A DNA stretch of 64,000 bases from assembly GCA_963932465.1 (NCBI GenBank), contig OZ010795.1, forward strand, positions 474,042,806-474,106,805, in the 5' to 3' direction. Below are positions 1-12,681 of the stretch, in pieces (position 1 is the first letter of the stretch; every line of letters begins with the position of its first letter). The notes under the pieces were generated by a model. That model was not told the DNA's origin and made no database searches. It worked only from the letters and a program-made list of their open reading frames with translations. The position numbers were made by a program, and so were the translations under genes. The DNA comes from Maratus speciosus. Its lineage: Eukaryota > Arthropoda > Arachnida > Araneae > Salticidae.

Positions 1-829
1 TTTTAATTTGAAACAAGAATATATATTTAACCTTTTACCATATTTTTTAGATTTCTCAACAGCTATATTGAAAAGCATTTTTCATATTTTTGTTTTAAAG
101 ATCAGTTAATCGTAAATATATTCTATATATTCCACTTATTTATCTGAGTAGCACATTTCGCTCGCTACGGTGATCGTTTTCTCCGTACCTATCTTGAATT
201 AAAGGAAACAATCAGGGGCGAACTGGCATAGTTTGGCCCACCACGCTAGACATATGCATTGGCTCACCAAGGTTACTTGCTTAATTTTTATTTATTTTTT
301 GAATATGTAAACTTTAAACAATTAAAAGGTGAACACGTAAGAAATAAAAACATTCCTTATGGGAATTCAGTTCAGATATTTTTATTCTTCGTATATAAAA
401 AAAACTGGTTTGATTCCAATGGCGGGTCAATTGCACTGTCAGCATCGGCGAATGATATCGTTAGATCGCCATTGTGAAGAGGTTCCAAACGGAAATAAGG
501 GGCACCGCTGATCCTAATCTATGCCTTATGCACATTGACAACGCCTAGGAACATCTATCCCTCACCCGGAACTTGGACCTAGACTCCCTTTGCGTGGAAA
601 ACTAACATGCTAACCACTATGCTGTCAAAAAAACCTTAGACTTGTCTGTACACTACATTGTAAATTTTACACTGGATAGTGTTAGTATTGACCGAAAAGC
701 GTTAGTACTATACTACTAAAATTGGCACACATACACCAATTAATTTGTTATTTGAAATATCATTATATTCTTTTGTACATTTTATTTTTTTATTTGAAAT
801 TACCAACATATATTCACTTTGTACATTGA
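1..829. other. AT-rich stretch without recognised gene
   Basis: No convincing coding sequence. The short reading frames here have biased, low-complexity composition and no recognisable motif. No terminal repeats were found. Confidence 0.5.
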
Positions 830-833
830 TTAA

Positions 834-1033
834 CCCCTTGAGGACGAGCGACCGGTATTCGTGCCGCGTAAGGTGCTCAGAATCGGGGATTATTCTCACC
901 AGTAAATTTTTATTGCAAATTTTGCCTTATTTAATCCAAGCATTTTCCCTGTCCAATTAGGCAAAATTTTCTGTTTTAAAAAACCGGTGATTAAAGATTA
1001 AAAATTCTGTAAAAGACGCTCGTCCCGAAGGGG
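834..1033. mobile_element. piggyBac-type MITE, 200 bp
   Basis: TTAA target sites lie at 830-833 and 1034-1037. The element starts CCCCTTGAGGACGAGCG and ends in the near-complement CGCTCGTCCCGAAGGGG. TTAA duplication plus a CCC-TTG-like terminus is the hallmark of piggyBac superfamily elements. At 200 bp with no ORF it is non-autonomous. The two termini differ at one position, so it is not brand new. Confidence 0.75.
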
Positions 1034-1625
1034 TTAATGTTTGTTTAAAATATCAATGTAGTACATGAAAATTGAATAGTTTGTTTTGTACCCTCACTGA
1101 TAGCTAATTAGAATGTCAGATATCTAGACTATTCTTTTGAACTTTGTGAAACTCCATCTATTTTCTTATCATAATCATAATCAAAAGATCGTTCAACACT
1201 GAATAGGATAAAATCATCTAAAAGCAGGGGTCATACTTGTCCTGAAATTTCACGACCAGGAAATTCTTCGGTACCAGTATTTTCTTATGTAAAAATATCT
1301 TCTTAAATAAGGCGAAATTTCGCGCGTTTAATCTAGATTTATTTTACTATGAACAAATAGTGATATTTGTCCTGAAAAAATCCCTTAAGGGTGTTCTCAA
1401 ATCCAGAAAGGCAACTTTCTAACATAAGTTTTAATTTATTTTTGTTCGAAAATGCATGAAACTAGCTGGTGTTGTTGTTCAGAAACTATGCAATTGAGCT
1501 GTTTTTCCATTTTTTTGCAAACGCAATAGATATTTCAGAAAAGAGTGTCAAAGCGGGCGTTTTGAACCGAATTCCCGCGCGAAGGAAGAAAAGCACTCAA
1601 GAGCGGGCGAAAAATGGGTTTGTTA
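1034..1625. other. AT-rich spacer with repeat 1425-1540
   Basis: No gene seen. The stretch at about 1425-1540 (containing a GTTCAGAAACTATG-type motif) recurs in diverged form at about 4210-4340 and, inverted, near 5950-6030. It therefore looks like part of the same decayed repeat neighbourhood. Confidence 0.4.
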
Positions 1626-2109
1626 CACTGTAAACTGAAATGTCTTAAATTCAGACATTTAAGTGTCTGAAACGGAGTGTTCAATTTTCAGACGTTTTAA
1701 AGTGTCTTAATTTTTAAGACACTTGTATGCGTCTGAATTTCAAACACTTCAAATGTCTGTATTGCATCCATGTTTGACCACTTCGACAAACATTTTTTTC
1801 ACTTTTTTTTTTCTTTCGTAAGAATTATACGGTGTAAATATATATATATATATCCCTAAAAATATGGAAACTGTAGCCCCTCGAGACTCCAGTATAATTT
1901 ACATATTTTAATTGAAATTTTCTGATGTAAATTCCAGAAAAAAATCCATTTATTTTGCATATTTCTGTATTTAAAAATTTCCATTTAAAAGATAAAATAT
2001 AATTTTTCAAGAACTAATCTCCATATTTTATATAGAACCACTAACCAAAGGCCATCTGAATTATATAGTATTCATTCCAAACTACAGTAAACTTTAACAC
2101 TTACCACAG

Positions 2110-2172
2110 GTGGGATTCGATCCAGAGTCCTCCGTGTAGGAGAAGAGTGCGCTAACCATTCGGCTACGATTT
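2110..2172 (-). repeat. Degenerate tRNA-like SINE fragment
   Basis: On the minus strand there is an A-box-like TAGCCGAATGGTTAGCGC followed about 30 nt later by a B-box-like GGATCGAATCC. This is the internal Pol III promoter layout of a tRNA. The anticodon stem does not fold cleanly and no acceptor pairing is evident, so I call a tRNA-derived fragment rather than a functional gene. Confidence 0.45.
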
Positions 2173-2863
2173 CGTCGGCAGGCTTTTCAAAATAATGTTA
2201 TTCATCAAGCACAAGCAATGTTTTTAAGGAGACCGGGAAAGCCCTATCTCCGCCATGTTAAATTCGTCAACTTTATGTACTTTTTTCTCAGAAATTGTGA
2301 AAGATAGAGATCTAGATTTTTTAGAGTAGACAGAATAACATACTTTACGTATTTTAACAGACCATTTTCGTTCTATGTGAAACTCAAAATTAATTATTAA
2401 TTATTTATTGAAAATCAATTTTAAATTAGCATTTTTGGTAAGATTTCACTGCCTAAAATAAATAATTTTCAACAAATCATTAAATCCCAGGGTTAAAGTA
2501 TACAATATAACATAACACAAGTATTAAAAAAAATCTGAGTTCTTAAGTTTAATAGATATTGAAAAAAAGAAACATAAACATGAAAAATCCAAGTTTTGAG
2601 AAAAAGTCGTGAAATATGAAATAATGAATAATAAATGAATAATTTCAACACTTATTTTTTCATATATAAATATGTGTGACACACCATTGGATATTTAATG
2701 ATATAAAAAAGTAAAAATCGATTTTTTGGTTGAATTTTGCTTTCCCGGTCCCCTTAAGTAGCAGTAAGTTTTTTTCCAATTTAGTATCATTCTGAACAGT
2801 TTATACACAGTGCTGTAGTCGTAAAAAAAAACACAGGGTACACGTATGGCAGAGGGTATACGC

Positions 2864-4077
2864 CAGTGGTTCCCAACGTGGGGCGTACGCCCCACAGGGG
2901 TGCAATATGGCTTTTCAGGGGGGCAATTTAAGATTTCTTATTAACAAATTTTCTGTCATTTTTTTCTAATGAAAGTATTGTCTTAGTCTAAAAATAGAAA
3001 TAATAGATGAAAAAATTTAAAAATAACTGAATAAAAATTAATTTCCGAAACGATCCCATTTAAAAGTTCAAAAATACACTGACACCGAAATAATTATATG
3101 GATTATCTTCTATAATTTGAAACCTTTTATATAATAAAGAATCATTTAATTTCTCTGGTTTTAATACTATTTTAGTAAATTACACCTCTTTTTTTTACTA
3201 TTTATTTTAAAAAAAACTTGTACATCTATTCATAGTGTAATATGCCCAACGAGGGAAATTTTACATAGGAAATTTTGTAGAGTATATCTAAAATTGACTA
3301 TTTGGGCATGTTTAATCTAAAAAATGTTTTGAATGATAAAAATGAGGTGCTACATTTATGAAATTAATAAAACCCCGTATGCATCACGGAAGGAAAGTGT
3401 TGAAAGTAAACTTCTTATGGCTCTTCTGCAGACCACATACAGAATATGAAATTCATGACATATGCATTTTAAAATTTTAAATTGGAGAAAACATGGGGCC
3501 CAAATAATAATAATGGGGAAAAAATCCGCTATCAAAGAAGTATGTTATGGGAGGAAAGGTAAGTAGTAACTTAAACTGGATAAAAGTGTGAACCCGGAAA
3601 TGCTACTTGTGAATTATGTTATCCATACAGTCTTGGCGAAAAACAAATATCACTTATTCTTAATGAAGTACTAAAATCCATTATAAAATGTAACAATTCT
3701 ATCAGATGTTATACAAAATATGAAAATGTTTTCAAGAAATTTTGCGAAAAAAAAATGTAGACTGTTTATCAGTTTTAAAATTTGAGGTAAGTTTCCAAAA
3801 AACAATAAAACGATGTAAATGCGAAGATCCATGGCATCACTGCATTCATGGAGTTAGGTTAAAAGCATATTTGTAATTAAAAAAAAATATGATTTTGATA
3901 AATTAAAGAATGTGAAATCACTTATGATGGAGTTAATGCTATTTTCGGATCCATCTGGGAAAATGGAAGTTTATTTTTTGTGTGACAATATTTATATAAT
4001 ATAGAAGGGAGGGAGGGGCATCATTATTTTAGAGATGCCTAGGTGGGGCACGACCAAAAAAAGGTTGGGAACCACTG
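2864..4077. mobile_element. hAT element with decayed interior, 1.2 kb
   Basis: The left terminus CAGTGGTTCCCAAC is matched by GTTGGGAACCACTG at 4064-4077. Flanking 8-mers gtatacgc (2856-2863) and gcatacgc (4078-4085) agree at 7 of 8 positions, as expected for an aged hAT duplication. CAGTGGTTCCCAAC is a typical hAT terminus (family knowledge). The interior shows no open transposase frame. It is nested inside the fold-back element, so it is the younger of the two. Confidence 0.75.
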
Positions 4078-5058
4078 GCATACGCTAAAGTCATTAACGT
4101 CATGTATCGAGTTTTCGCTGTAGTTTTATTTCCAGATAGATTACTTTGACTACACGAGATGGCGCCACTATTCATTTTCAAAAATTGAAGGTTTAATTTC
4201 CACTTCAAATTGGAAATGTATAAATTTTAATTCATTTTTGTTCTTAAATCATGAAATTGGCAGATGATGTTATTCAGAAAATATGTGATCGAAATAAGTT
4301 TTCTATTTTTTGATGAATAAATTACCTATCGAATTATAAGCGATCCTCTTTAAACAGGTTTCTATAACAGTAGGTAACGCAAGTATTATGCAATCAAACT
4401 TTTTAAGAAGGAATCGAATGAGACTGGGCAAAATTTCGCTTTCAGCATGGTTATATCGTATATTTTTAAACGTACTACTAAAAATTATTTGCTAACTGTA
4501 ACTCAATAAACAGTAAATAATGCAGAAGTAAACCTCTGTATAACGGAAATTTGGCTGAAATGAAAAATTTCATGATTTCTTGGAAATAACACACTGATAT
4601 GAATATAAATAAATAAATCCTGTCTAATATAGGTGATTTTTGAAAAGGGGATTGAATTATATGGGTTTGTCCTAGAAAGGTTATATTTTATCTTTTAAAT
4701 GGAACTTTTTAAATACAGAAATATGCAAAAAAAATGGAAAATTTTCTGGAATGTACGGAAAAAAAATTACATTAAAATAAATAACGTAAATGGGTGTCTG
4801 AATAGACAGTACAATTTCCATATTTTAACGGATACTTTTTACAGTGTATAAAGCTTACAAAAAAGTGAAAAAAACGGCTGCCTATTGCTGAACAGGCAGG
4901 TTGATCAAAGATGGATGCGATTCAGACGTTTGAACTGTCTTAAATTCAGACGGATACACGTGTCTTAAAAATTAAGACACTTTAAAACGTCTGAAAATTG
5001 AACACTCCATTTTCAGACACTTAAGTGTCTAAATTTCAGACATTTCAGTTTACAGTGT

Positions 5059-5830
5059 TTATACCATGATCATAGACTCCGCCTCGCTAGGGGGTCGGAC
5101 GGAACGGAGTCCCGCCAGCCCCCACCGACTCGACCCCATCCTAGGACAGAGAAGCCAGTGGAGGCCGACAGAAGCCCGCCCGCCACTACCTTACCTCACG
5201 GCCGTCGAGGGTACCCAGGCCCGAAGGCCCCTGACCCCGTGCAGTGACCGACCGCTGCCTTTGTTAGTGCGTTCGAAAGTTAGGTGGAGACACCTCTAGG
5301 TCCTCATCACCAGGCGAGGAAAACTCCGGTACCGCATAGACACGGAGGACCTGGATCGGACCAAGAGTTCACCCGAGGCACGATGAGCCGCCGCGTTACC
5401 GGCGAGCCTCCGGCCCGTTTCCCTGCGGGAGTAGTGTTCGATGGTGGACCTGCCGGCCGACCCCCTCCCATGGGTCACGGCACGACATGGAGCAACCAGA
5501 ACCATACTGGCCTCCCCACGCGACCGCTCCTTGGTCAACGGGGGCACCGAGTAACCAAGTTTAGGGACCACTTGGTTTTTCTAGCTGGGTGGTGAGGACT
5601 ATCGTAGCGATTGTTCACCAACTTGGGAATAGCCGGCGTGACGTGCGCTGGGCAGTGCGTCGGCCTGACCGGAGTTTGCGTGGGGTTCCGCTCTGTTGGA
5701 GCTTGTCTGGCGGCCACCTTCGGGACGCGCCGCGTGGCTTGCTTCGCGGGTGGTTCCCTGCGTAGAAAGATGGGCCTGAAAAGGGCCTGGGACCGGAAGA
5801 TGAACCCCTCATCTTATACCATGATCATAG
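5059..5830. mobile_element. GC-rich 738-bp insertion with 17-bp direct repeats
   Basis: TTATACCATGATCATAG occurs at 5059-5075 and again at 5814-5830. Between them lie 738 bp of strongly GC-rich sequence, in sharp contrast to the AT-rich surroundings. A 17-bp duplication without terminal inverted repeats fits target-primed retroposition, for example a 5'-truncated non-LTR element or a retrocopied RNA. There is no poly(A) tail on either strand. Overlapping reading frames (5066-5299, 5284-5595, 5611-5874 and antisense) match nothing I recognise. I could not identify its source. Confidence 0.55.
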
Positions 5831-5957
5831 TAAGACACTTAAGTGTCTTAATTTCAGACACCTATGATGTCTGAAATTACATATTCAGACACTTAAGTGT
5901 CTGAATTACTTTTTCAGTCACATATGTGTCTGAATTTAAGACGCCTTTATTTGCAGT
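5831..5957. repeat. Third arm with GTCTGAA/TTCAGAC palindromes
   Basis: Contains the palindromes AAGACACTTAAGTGTCTT and TTCAGACACTTAAGTGTCTG and ends in TTTGCAGTGTA. It is related to the arms of the fold-back element at 1626-5058. It may be the outer terminus of that element or a separate copy split by the GC-rich insertion. Confidence 0.5.
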
Positions 5958-7740
5958 GTACGTGATCAAGTTCGCTTATAACTCAATAGGTATTTGAGGG
6001 ATTAAAAAATAGAGAAAACAGTTCAATTCAAAATCGCTTCCATGGCCAGGCTTTCCAATTTTATACCATTCTGTTAAAAAATGAATTTGTAAATGTGTCA
6101 AAACATTTTGCGCTTGTTGAGCAGAGTAGTTAAGAACAGCCTTAAGAGTACGACCCCTGTCTAAAAGTTCTTGTCCTAGAGATGAACGCAATACGCAAGC
6201 AGTTCTTTATAATTTTAAGTGTTGAAAGCATTCGTTTCAAGACATTTGAGTGCATGATAAAGTCAATATGCACTTAAAAGCTATCTACAAGGTTGGATAA
6301 ATGCGATCATAGGAATTCAACTCGAAAATAATTCTAATGAACAAGCTAGTTTTTTTTTTACATTTCTTATTTATTGTACAGCGATTCTCATAATCTGTAA
6401 TGAGTTCTTCTGAATCGCTCGTTTCTTTGCTGTAAGCGGCTGAGAGCTCGCTACGTCGAGACTGTTGCTACAATAGCGACTGATTATAATCAGTACTAGA
6501 AAGGTAGCCCGTCAAAAATGACGGAAATTTAGATATAAAGATGTATACAACTCATGTGCAAGAATATGAGTTTTTCTCGCTCGTTCCGCAGTGATAGATG
6601 AAAAGAACACATTTTAAGAACGAAACACATTTGTGAAAGACTGTGTACAGTAGACCACTAATCTGCACAGTTTGGTTCCAAGTAGTGTGGGGATTTGAGG
6701 CTTTTTGCGGTCATGTCTATTCAATCTTTGTTTACTTTTTGTTTTTTAATTCATATATTGGACAATTTAGATTGGTAATTCTTAAAAATAAATAAATTAC
6801 ATACTTGAAGTAAGGTTAAAAACTATTAAACTCTCATATATGATTTAATGAAATGGTATTATGTGGTATTATACGCGTGTGCTTCACGATCTTGGTTACG
6901 ACGTTGGCGGAATTGGCTGCAACTTGTCATAATCATAATTGTGTGGGCCGCTATAGCAAAGAAGTAACCAGTTTTTAATAAAATTTCTGATATAAAGTAG
7001 TTTTCAAAAACTTGTGTAAAATTGCCGACCGTTCTGATGTTATGTCAGTCCTAGAAATAATATTTGTAACACTGAAGAGTTTCCATGTATATGTGGAATT
7101 TAGAAAAGCCTCTCCAAAAAAAAGGTCCTGAAATGACATTGTAATTCCTCTAACTTCAAAGTCTAATCGAGCCCTGTTGTTGTTTACTGATGTCTAATAA
7201 ATACAGTTATTTTGAATATTACAACAGAATTAAACAGTTAAACTTATTTAACATAAACCCGCTGTTACGTCAATGCTATTTTTTAGTATTAAGAAAGAAA
7301 ATTATTTAAATTTTTCAAATCATGCATTTGTAATATTTTTCTTTATTTAATAACTATATAATGAAAAGATATGCTTTTGTTCTGAGTTCATAAATATGAC
7401 AATAAAGTAATGTAACTAAGAGATATTGTAAAATAAAATCTTTGTGAATTGAAACCATAAACAAACGATACCGCCACCATTTTACCTACTATGACGTCAT
7501 AAGAATATTGTCCATTGATTGTTGGAGAACCTACTTTGTAAATGATTGCCTCAATGGTTAATATTTTTTATGTTTCACGATGAAAGAATCACTTGTGTTT
7601 GTTTAGGTTTATGGAATGAGATACTAAACTGTCAACCTAATTTCAACTGAAGTTATCCTAGGATATATGTACTTTTTAATTGAAATTAAAAACAATGCTT
7701 GAAATAAAATATTTTAGTTTAAATAATTGGTTATTTCTAT
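5958..7740. other. No gene recognised
   Basis: AT-rich sequence. The minus-strand frame at 5976-6191 has no family I recognise, and its start region overlaps the diverged repeat shared with 1425-1540. No terminal repeats, tRNA-like sequence or splice-bounded exon could be supported. Confidence 0.4.
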
Positions 7741-8371
7741 TATATTTATTTAGGTACTTTTCCATTATAGCGCATTTTTTAAAAAGCTTGGCGCAATTCG
7801 GGCTCCAAAAAGTGAGATATGCTGCCAAAATATATAAACAGCTATGAAAACAAACCTGATGAATTTTTATTTTTGTTTATACATGTATTTATTAATTATT
7901 TATTCAGGTACTTTTCCAGTATAAGGCACTTTGCATTTTTAGAAAAAGCTTGGCGCAATTCGGGCGTCAGAAAGTGAGATATGTTGCCAAAATATAGGGA
8001 AGAGTTCCATATCCTATGCTGGTTTTTTGGCGAGCTTTTTTTTTTTTTTTTTTTGGCATTAATTGAATCGATATGGTTGAGAGCTTTAGCCTTTGGGGTT
8101 GCTTTTTTTCTGGAATGGACTTTATTCATTTTTTTGTGTAATTTTTTGCATTTATAGCATATTTTTTTCGGAAAAATTTATAACTTTTGTTTTAATTTGA
8201 CATATATAATAAATATATAAAATTATACATAAGCACATAATATTTATTTATAGCTATATATATTATGTATGTATAAGGTATATCTCTATATGTAATATAT
8301 ATAACATAAAAATAAAACTATCTGTATAAATATCGTATGTGACATATATAACATTTATTAAATATATATAT

Positions 8372-8570
8372 GTGGTACAGATGTCATATTCGCCCCATAT
8401 TGGTGCGATTTTTTTCTGTCGCCAATATCATATAAGCAACGGGTACTTAACTTGCGCTAAAGGGCTTGATGTGGTAACCCGGATTATGTTGTTTATGCTG
8501 TTGATGTTTTCGCCAAATTGGCAACCGAAAAAAATCGCGCCAATATGGGGCGAATATGACATCTGTTCCA
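8372..8570. mobile_element. Inverted-repeat MITE, about 200 bp
   Basis: ACAGATGTCATATTCGCCCC at the left is complemented by GGGGCGAATATGACATCTGT at the right. Pairing continues inward through AATATTGGCGCGATTTTTTTC with few mismatches. The centre carries a GGTAACCCGG motif. Diverged relatives follow at 8775-8995 and 9050-9370. Confidence 0.6.
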
Positions 8571-8774
8571 TATATGTTTATAAATATTCAAAGAGGATGT
8601 TTTTCAGCCATCTTGAAAAATTTTTATAAGATGCTAAAATGGCTTTTTGGTGCTGTTTTGGATTCCTTCGCCAATTGCGTCAACCTGCACAGGATATGGA
8701 ACTGTTCCCGAAATATATAAAGAGATATGAAAACAAATCTAATGAACTTTTATTTTTATTTATATATGTATTTA

Positions 8775-8995
8775 TGGCACAGATATTATATACGCACCAT
8801 ATTGGCGAGATTTTTTTCAGACACCAATTTCATATACGCAACAGGTACTTAACAGGTACCAAAGAGTCGATATTTTGCTTGATATGGTAACCCAGGTGTT
8901 GTTGTTTATGCTGTTGATGTTTTCGCCAAATTGGCGTCAGAAAAAAATCGCGCCAATATGTTGTGTATATGACAACAGTGTCATATTTATATACA
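8775..8995. repeat. Diverged copy of the 8372 MITE
   Basis: Shares the CATATTGGCG.GATTTTTTTC left end, the GGTAACCC centre and the TTTTCGCCAAATTGGCGTC right part with the 8372-8570 element. Both termini are more eroded. Confidence 0.5.
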
Positions 8996-9049
8996 TAAAA
9001 AAAAATCATTTCTAAATATATATAATATATTTTATATACAAATTACGGC

Positions 9050-9370
9050 ACAGATGTGATATATGCACTGGGTACCTAACTGACGCCAAAATGGTGTTAT
9101 TTTGCCTGATATGGTAACCCGGCTATTGTTTTTTATTTAATAATTAATAAATTGTTTATTTACTTTTATTTTCTTTTTTTAATTATATAAACTGTTTTGT
9201 TCTATAGTTATTAATTAAACTTTTATTTATTTATTGTTATTTCCTTTTGAAAATGATAGCAAATAATTTAAATATATATATGTAACTGGTATTTGAAAGC
9301 GAGATTTTTGCCAAATTGGTGTCAGAAAAAAAATCACGCCATACCCGATGCGTATATGACATCTGTGCAA
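9050..9370. repeat. Third copy of the same MITE, interrupted
   Basis: Starts GGCACAGATGTGATATATGC and ends GATGCGTATATGACATCTGTGC. AT-rich sequence, including TTTATTTAATAATTAATAA-type filler, separates the GGTAACCCGG centre from the right half. The copy is therefore expanded relative to the 200-bp one. Confidence 0.45.
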
Positions 9371-11049
9371 AAATTACTTCTGTTTATTTATAAAAATGGG
9401 TAAATAGATTTTTTTACATTAAATAAATTGCATACATATGGAACAAATTTGTTGTGAGCATGAAACAGTAAATAGGTTGTCAGAAAATACGTTGGCAAAC
9501 TTCTTTCTCGCCAAGAAACTTTTCTCCGAAGTACTGTGCATAAGCGATGATTGTAGGAAATGCATTTTTAATTATGATATGCGCTTTTATGTTTCACTAT
9601 ATTTATGCATACTATACTGTGTGTATAAATGCTATAGTTCATATAGAGGGCTACACAAAGGAATTCGTAAGGGTTACTGAGTATGAGAGTAAATTGCTTA
9701 AAGGTGGTTTTTAAAAGAGTTATGCATTTTTACGATGAACTGCATTTAGTTTACTAAGAAAAGTTTGTAGGATATAGGTAAAATGATATACAGGATCATG
9801 CAAGGAATTGGATACATAACCGTCTATGGATGATAATATCTGGAAATGTGATTTCAGTAGTTTTAAGAGTGTTTTAGTTTGAATTAAATTTTAGCTAAAT
9901 AGTGGTGTGTAATAACGATACTATTGGCTATGGACGGTGACTGCTAAAATCAATTTTTAATATTTTTTATGCGTTTTCTAAAATGTTTACTTAGTTATCT
10001 TATTTACCTTATTTCCCTAAATAACGAAGTTTTGTTAAAGTATTCAGGAAGTGTTGGAAAGTGTTTCATATTTTATGCTTAACGCATGCTTTTTCTTTCT
10101 TGTTTAGTCTTATTTTGCATTTATTTTATTCTTAATTTACTCTTAAACTGCTTTATAGAAACTTTAATATTTAATGTTTAAACTTTTCGTTCCTCCCCCC
10201 ACCTTGAATATAGTACAAACTATAGCGCAGATAGCGCAAAATAGTAGAGAATTTGATACTTTTCTACTGTAGAGGCTTTGGCGTTTTTTTAAAAAGCCTG
10301 GTGTAATTCGGGCATCAGAAAGTGAGATTTGTTGTCAAATCATATAAACAGCTATGAAAACAAACTTGATGAGCTTTTTTGTTTTTTTATATATGTATTG
10401 ATGTTTTTTATGTACAAATTACTTCCGTTTTGTATAAAATTAGATAACTGGCTTTTTTATGTTAAATAAATCGTATAAATATCGAAAAAAATGCGTGTGT
10501 ACATAAAATGAAACAGTGGATAGGTTCCCGGAAAATATGTTGCCAAATTTCCTTTTTCGCCAAAGCACCTGTACTGGAAAAGTACCTAAAGCACATTAAA
10601 ATCGCGCAGTTAGGAGCTCAGGCAGTACAGCGTTGTCTATTGGTGGTTATTTTATTAGTAGCATCGGGAGGAAGATGTAAGGATGTACATTTTTGTACAT
10701 TACATTTTAAATTCTCATCCATAGATTTTGAAATAAGTGGGTAAGCGTGATCACAGATCGCACAGAGGTTTTCGTTTAATATTCCTTTCAAAATACCTTA
10801 TCCTTTTGAAAAATCTGTTAATTCCACATTTTGCAACCAGGAGCGCACTCTATTCTAAACAAACCTCTTTCCGAACGAAACTCCGTCTTATATACTATCC
10901 GTAGATATATTAGTCGAGGGGATTGGGCCGATAGCACCCGAGATAAGTAGGCGCCCTGGCGGTAAAAAGTGGAACTAAAATATGTAAGGTTATGGTGCAT
11001 AATATGAAAGAATGGCCAAATGGGTGTCGGCAAAAGTTGGAGGAGTGCT

Positions 11050-11504
11050 CCCCGGGTGAAAAGGGGGGAGATTAGAAAAATTGCTTAAAATACACAAGTT
11101 AGAGCCCGGAGGAGTAAATAATATAAGACTTTTTGAAAATTTTATGATTTGCCGTATGGTCAGAGGTATTCAGCTATACGTATGCAAAAATCCATGTCTC
11201 AAACTTAATTAGGGGCTCTCTTAGAAAGAATTGCTTAAAATACATATGTGGTAGCTCAAAACGTTAAACATAAGACTTTTTTAAGATTTTATGATTTCTC
11301 GCCTAGCCTCAGGTGTTCTGCTATAAGTATGCAAAATTTCAAAATCTCCAATTTAATAAGGGGCTCAGTTAGAAAGAATTGCTTAAAATACGCATGTGGA
11401 GGCTCAAAGTGTTAAATGCACGATTTTTTCAAAAATTTTATGATTTGTCGTATGATGTGTGATGTTCAGCTATAACTATGGAAAAATTGCACGCCTCCAA
11501 CCTA
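11050..11504. repeat. Left part of the 146-bp tandem array
   Basis: About three diverged units of a tandem repeat containing TTAGAAAGAATTGCTTAAAATAC, a TTTTATGATTTGTCGTATG-like stretch and TTCAGCTATAAGTATG. The same unit continues at 20716. The array breaks off at the TA at 11503-11504, where the 9.2-kb insertion begins. Confidence 0.7.
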
Positions 11505-11810
11505 CCCGTAAGGCATGGTGACGTCACAGCGTCGTCGCTGAGAAGTCACACTGTGACTTTGTGACCGTCGATGTGAAGTCATGGTGACTACAATGTGAAG
11601 TCGTTATGGCCGTTTTAGAGCTCGTTTGTGACGTCCCATTGCGACCACTTTGTGAAGTCACGATGTGACAAATTTGCGAAAAATGTGTCCTTTGTGACTA
11701 TTTTGGCTATAACTCTGTGACGAACATGTGACGAAAGCGACATTGCTTTGAAGTCGCATTGTGACCAATTTGTGAAATATATGTCATTTGTGACGAAATT
11801 GTCATTAACA

Positions 11811-12440
11811 CTGGATGATTCTGTTTCGATTTAACTTCTTTTGAAGATTTTCTAACAATTTAAAAGAACAGGATCGTTTGAAATTATTATTACTGCACGC
11901 GATCTTTCTGTTAGAATTGGTTTGGAATCCTAAAATCGTATAATAATAATTTATGAATAAATACTGTATAACATGTATAAATAGTCATATACAATATACA
12001 GACTTTCTTCTAAATTAAAGTTAAAAATTTAATTTCCCTCACTTGCCTTACAACTGTAACAGATTGTATTGTTTTCAATATTTGATGAATGTTGCCTTTG
12101 AAAAATATTTATGCATTCCCCTCACACACACATGCTAAAAACACCACAGCTTTAATTGTATTTATAACATACACACAGTGACTATTTTCTGTTGCTGCGG
12201 TGGGCAAGGCAAAAAGTAAAAAAAAAAAAAACGTTTTTGTTTCTCTCATTTTGCAGAAGATTATTGCAAACTTTTTTGCCATTAAGTATTTTTGCACTCT
12301 CTTTAAAAGCTTTTACTCACATTAACACCCAAAGGTATCAGCACATATGTAAAACTGTACAGCTTGCCAATATTTCTGACCAATAACACTGATGTTCAAG
12401 CAAAATTATCTTTTATTGTAATTTTTCCAGTTAAGTGAAA
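11811..12440. other. No gene recognised
   Basis: Interior of the 9.2-kb insertion next to its left GTGAC-rich end. AT-rich, with no motif-bearing frame. Confidence 0.4.
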
Positions 12441-12443
12441 AAG

Positions 12444-12531
12444 TGTCCAGGTCAGGATTCGAACTAGGGCCAAATGGCGTAAGCTGCCAATGTTCTATCA
12501 ACTGTCAACTGAGCTATTCTGGATAAATCTA
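12444..12531 (-). repeat. tRNA-derived SINE head
   Basis: The minus strand reads TCCAGAATAGCTCAGTTGAC, then CATTGGCAGCTTACGCC, then TAGTTCGAATCCTGACC, which is an A box and a B box in tRNA order. The D-loop carries extra bases. It faces a plus-strand copy at 12682-12755, and the two form an inverted pair about 150 bp apart. Confidence 0.6.
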
Positions 12532-12681
12532 ACGCACACAATTCACCCAATGAATATGAATATGTACTTATTATTATTACACAACCTTATATAATAATAC
12601 TTTAATTATTTTACATACTACCCGTATGAATAACACATACTACTCATATAAGTACATAATAATAGTTCTCTGGATGAAATT

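Larger units (their letters stand above)
1626..5058. mobile_element. Fold-back element with long inverted arms
   Basis: The left end (ACACTGTAAACTGAAATGTC from 1626) is the exact complement of the right end at 5038-5057. Complementarity continues inward with gaps for about 390 bp (1626-2015 against about 4670-5058). Each arm carries repeated GTCTGAA/TTCAGAC and AAGACACTT palindromes, which could be subterminal protein-binding repeats (inference). The interior has no transposase I can read and includes the nested hAT copy at 2864-4077. A clear target duplication was not found, so superfamily is open. Confidence 0.6.
7745..10590. repeat. Cluster of short MITE-like repeats
   Basis: Related units recur at about 7745-7870, 7890-8010 and 10250-10385. 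They share a left end AGGTACTTTTCCA.TATA, then GCTTGGCGCAATTCGGGC, CAGAAAGTGAGAT and GTTGCCAAAATATA. The complementary end ACTGGAAAAGTACCTAAA is at about 10572-10589. Segments at 9395-9535 and 10440-10575 are also diverged copies of each other. No coding capacity. Confidence 0.55.

Noticed and set aside
5066..5874. GC-rich block as ribosomal RNA or a bacterial gene
   Set aside because: I could not match any conserved rRNA core phrase, and overlapping frames on both strands show no domain. Left as an unidentified insertion.
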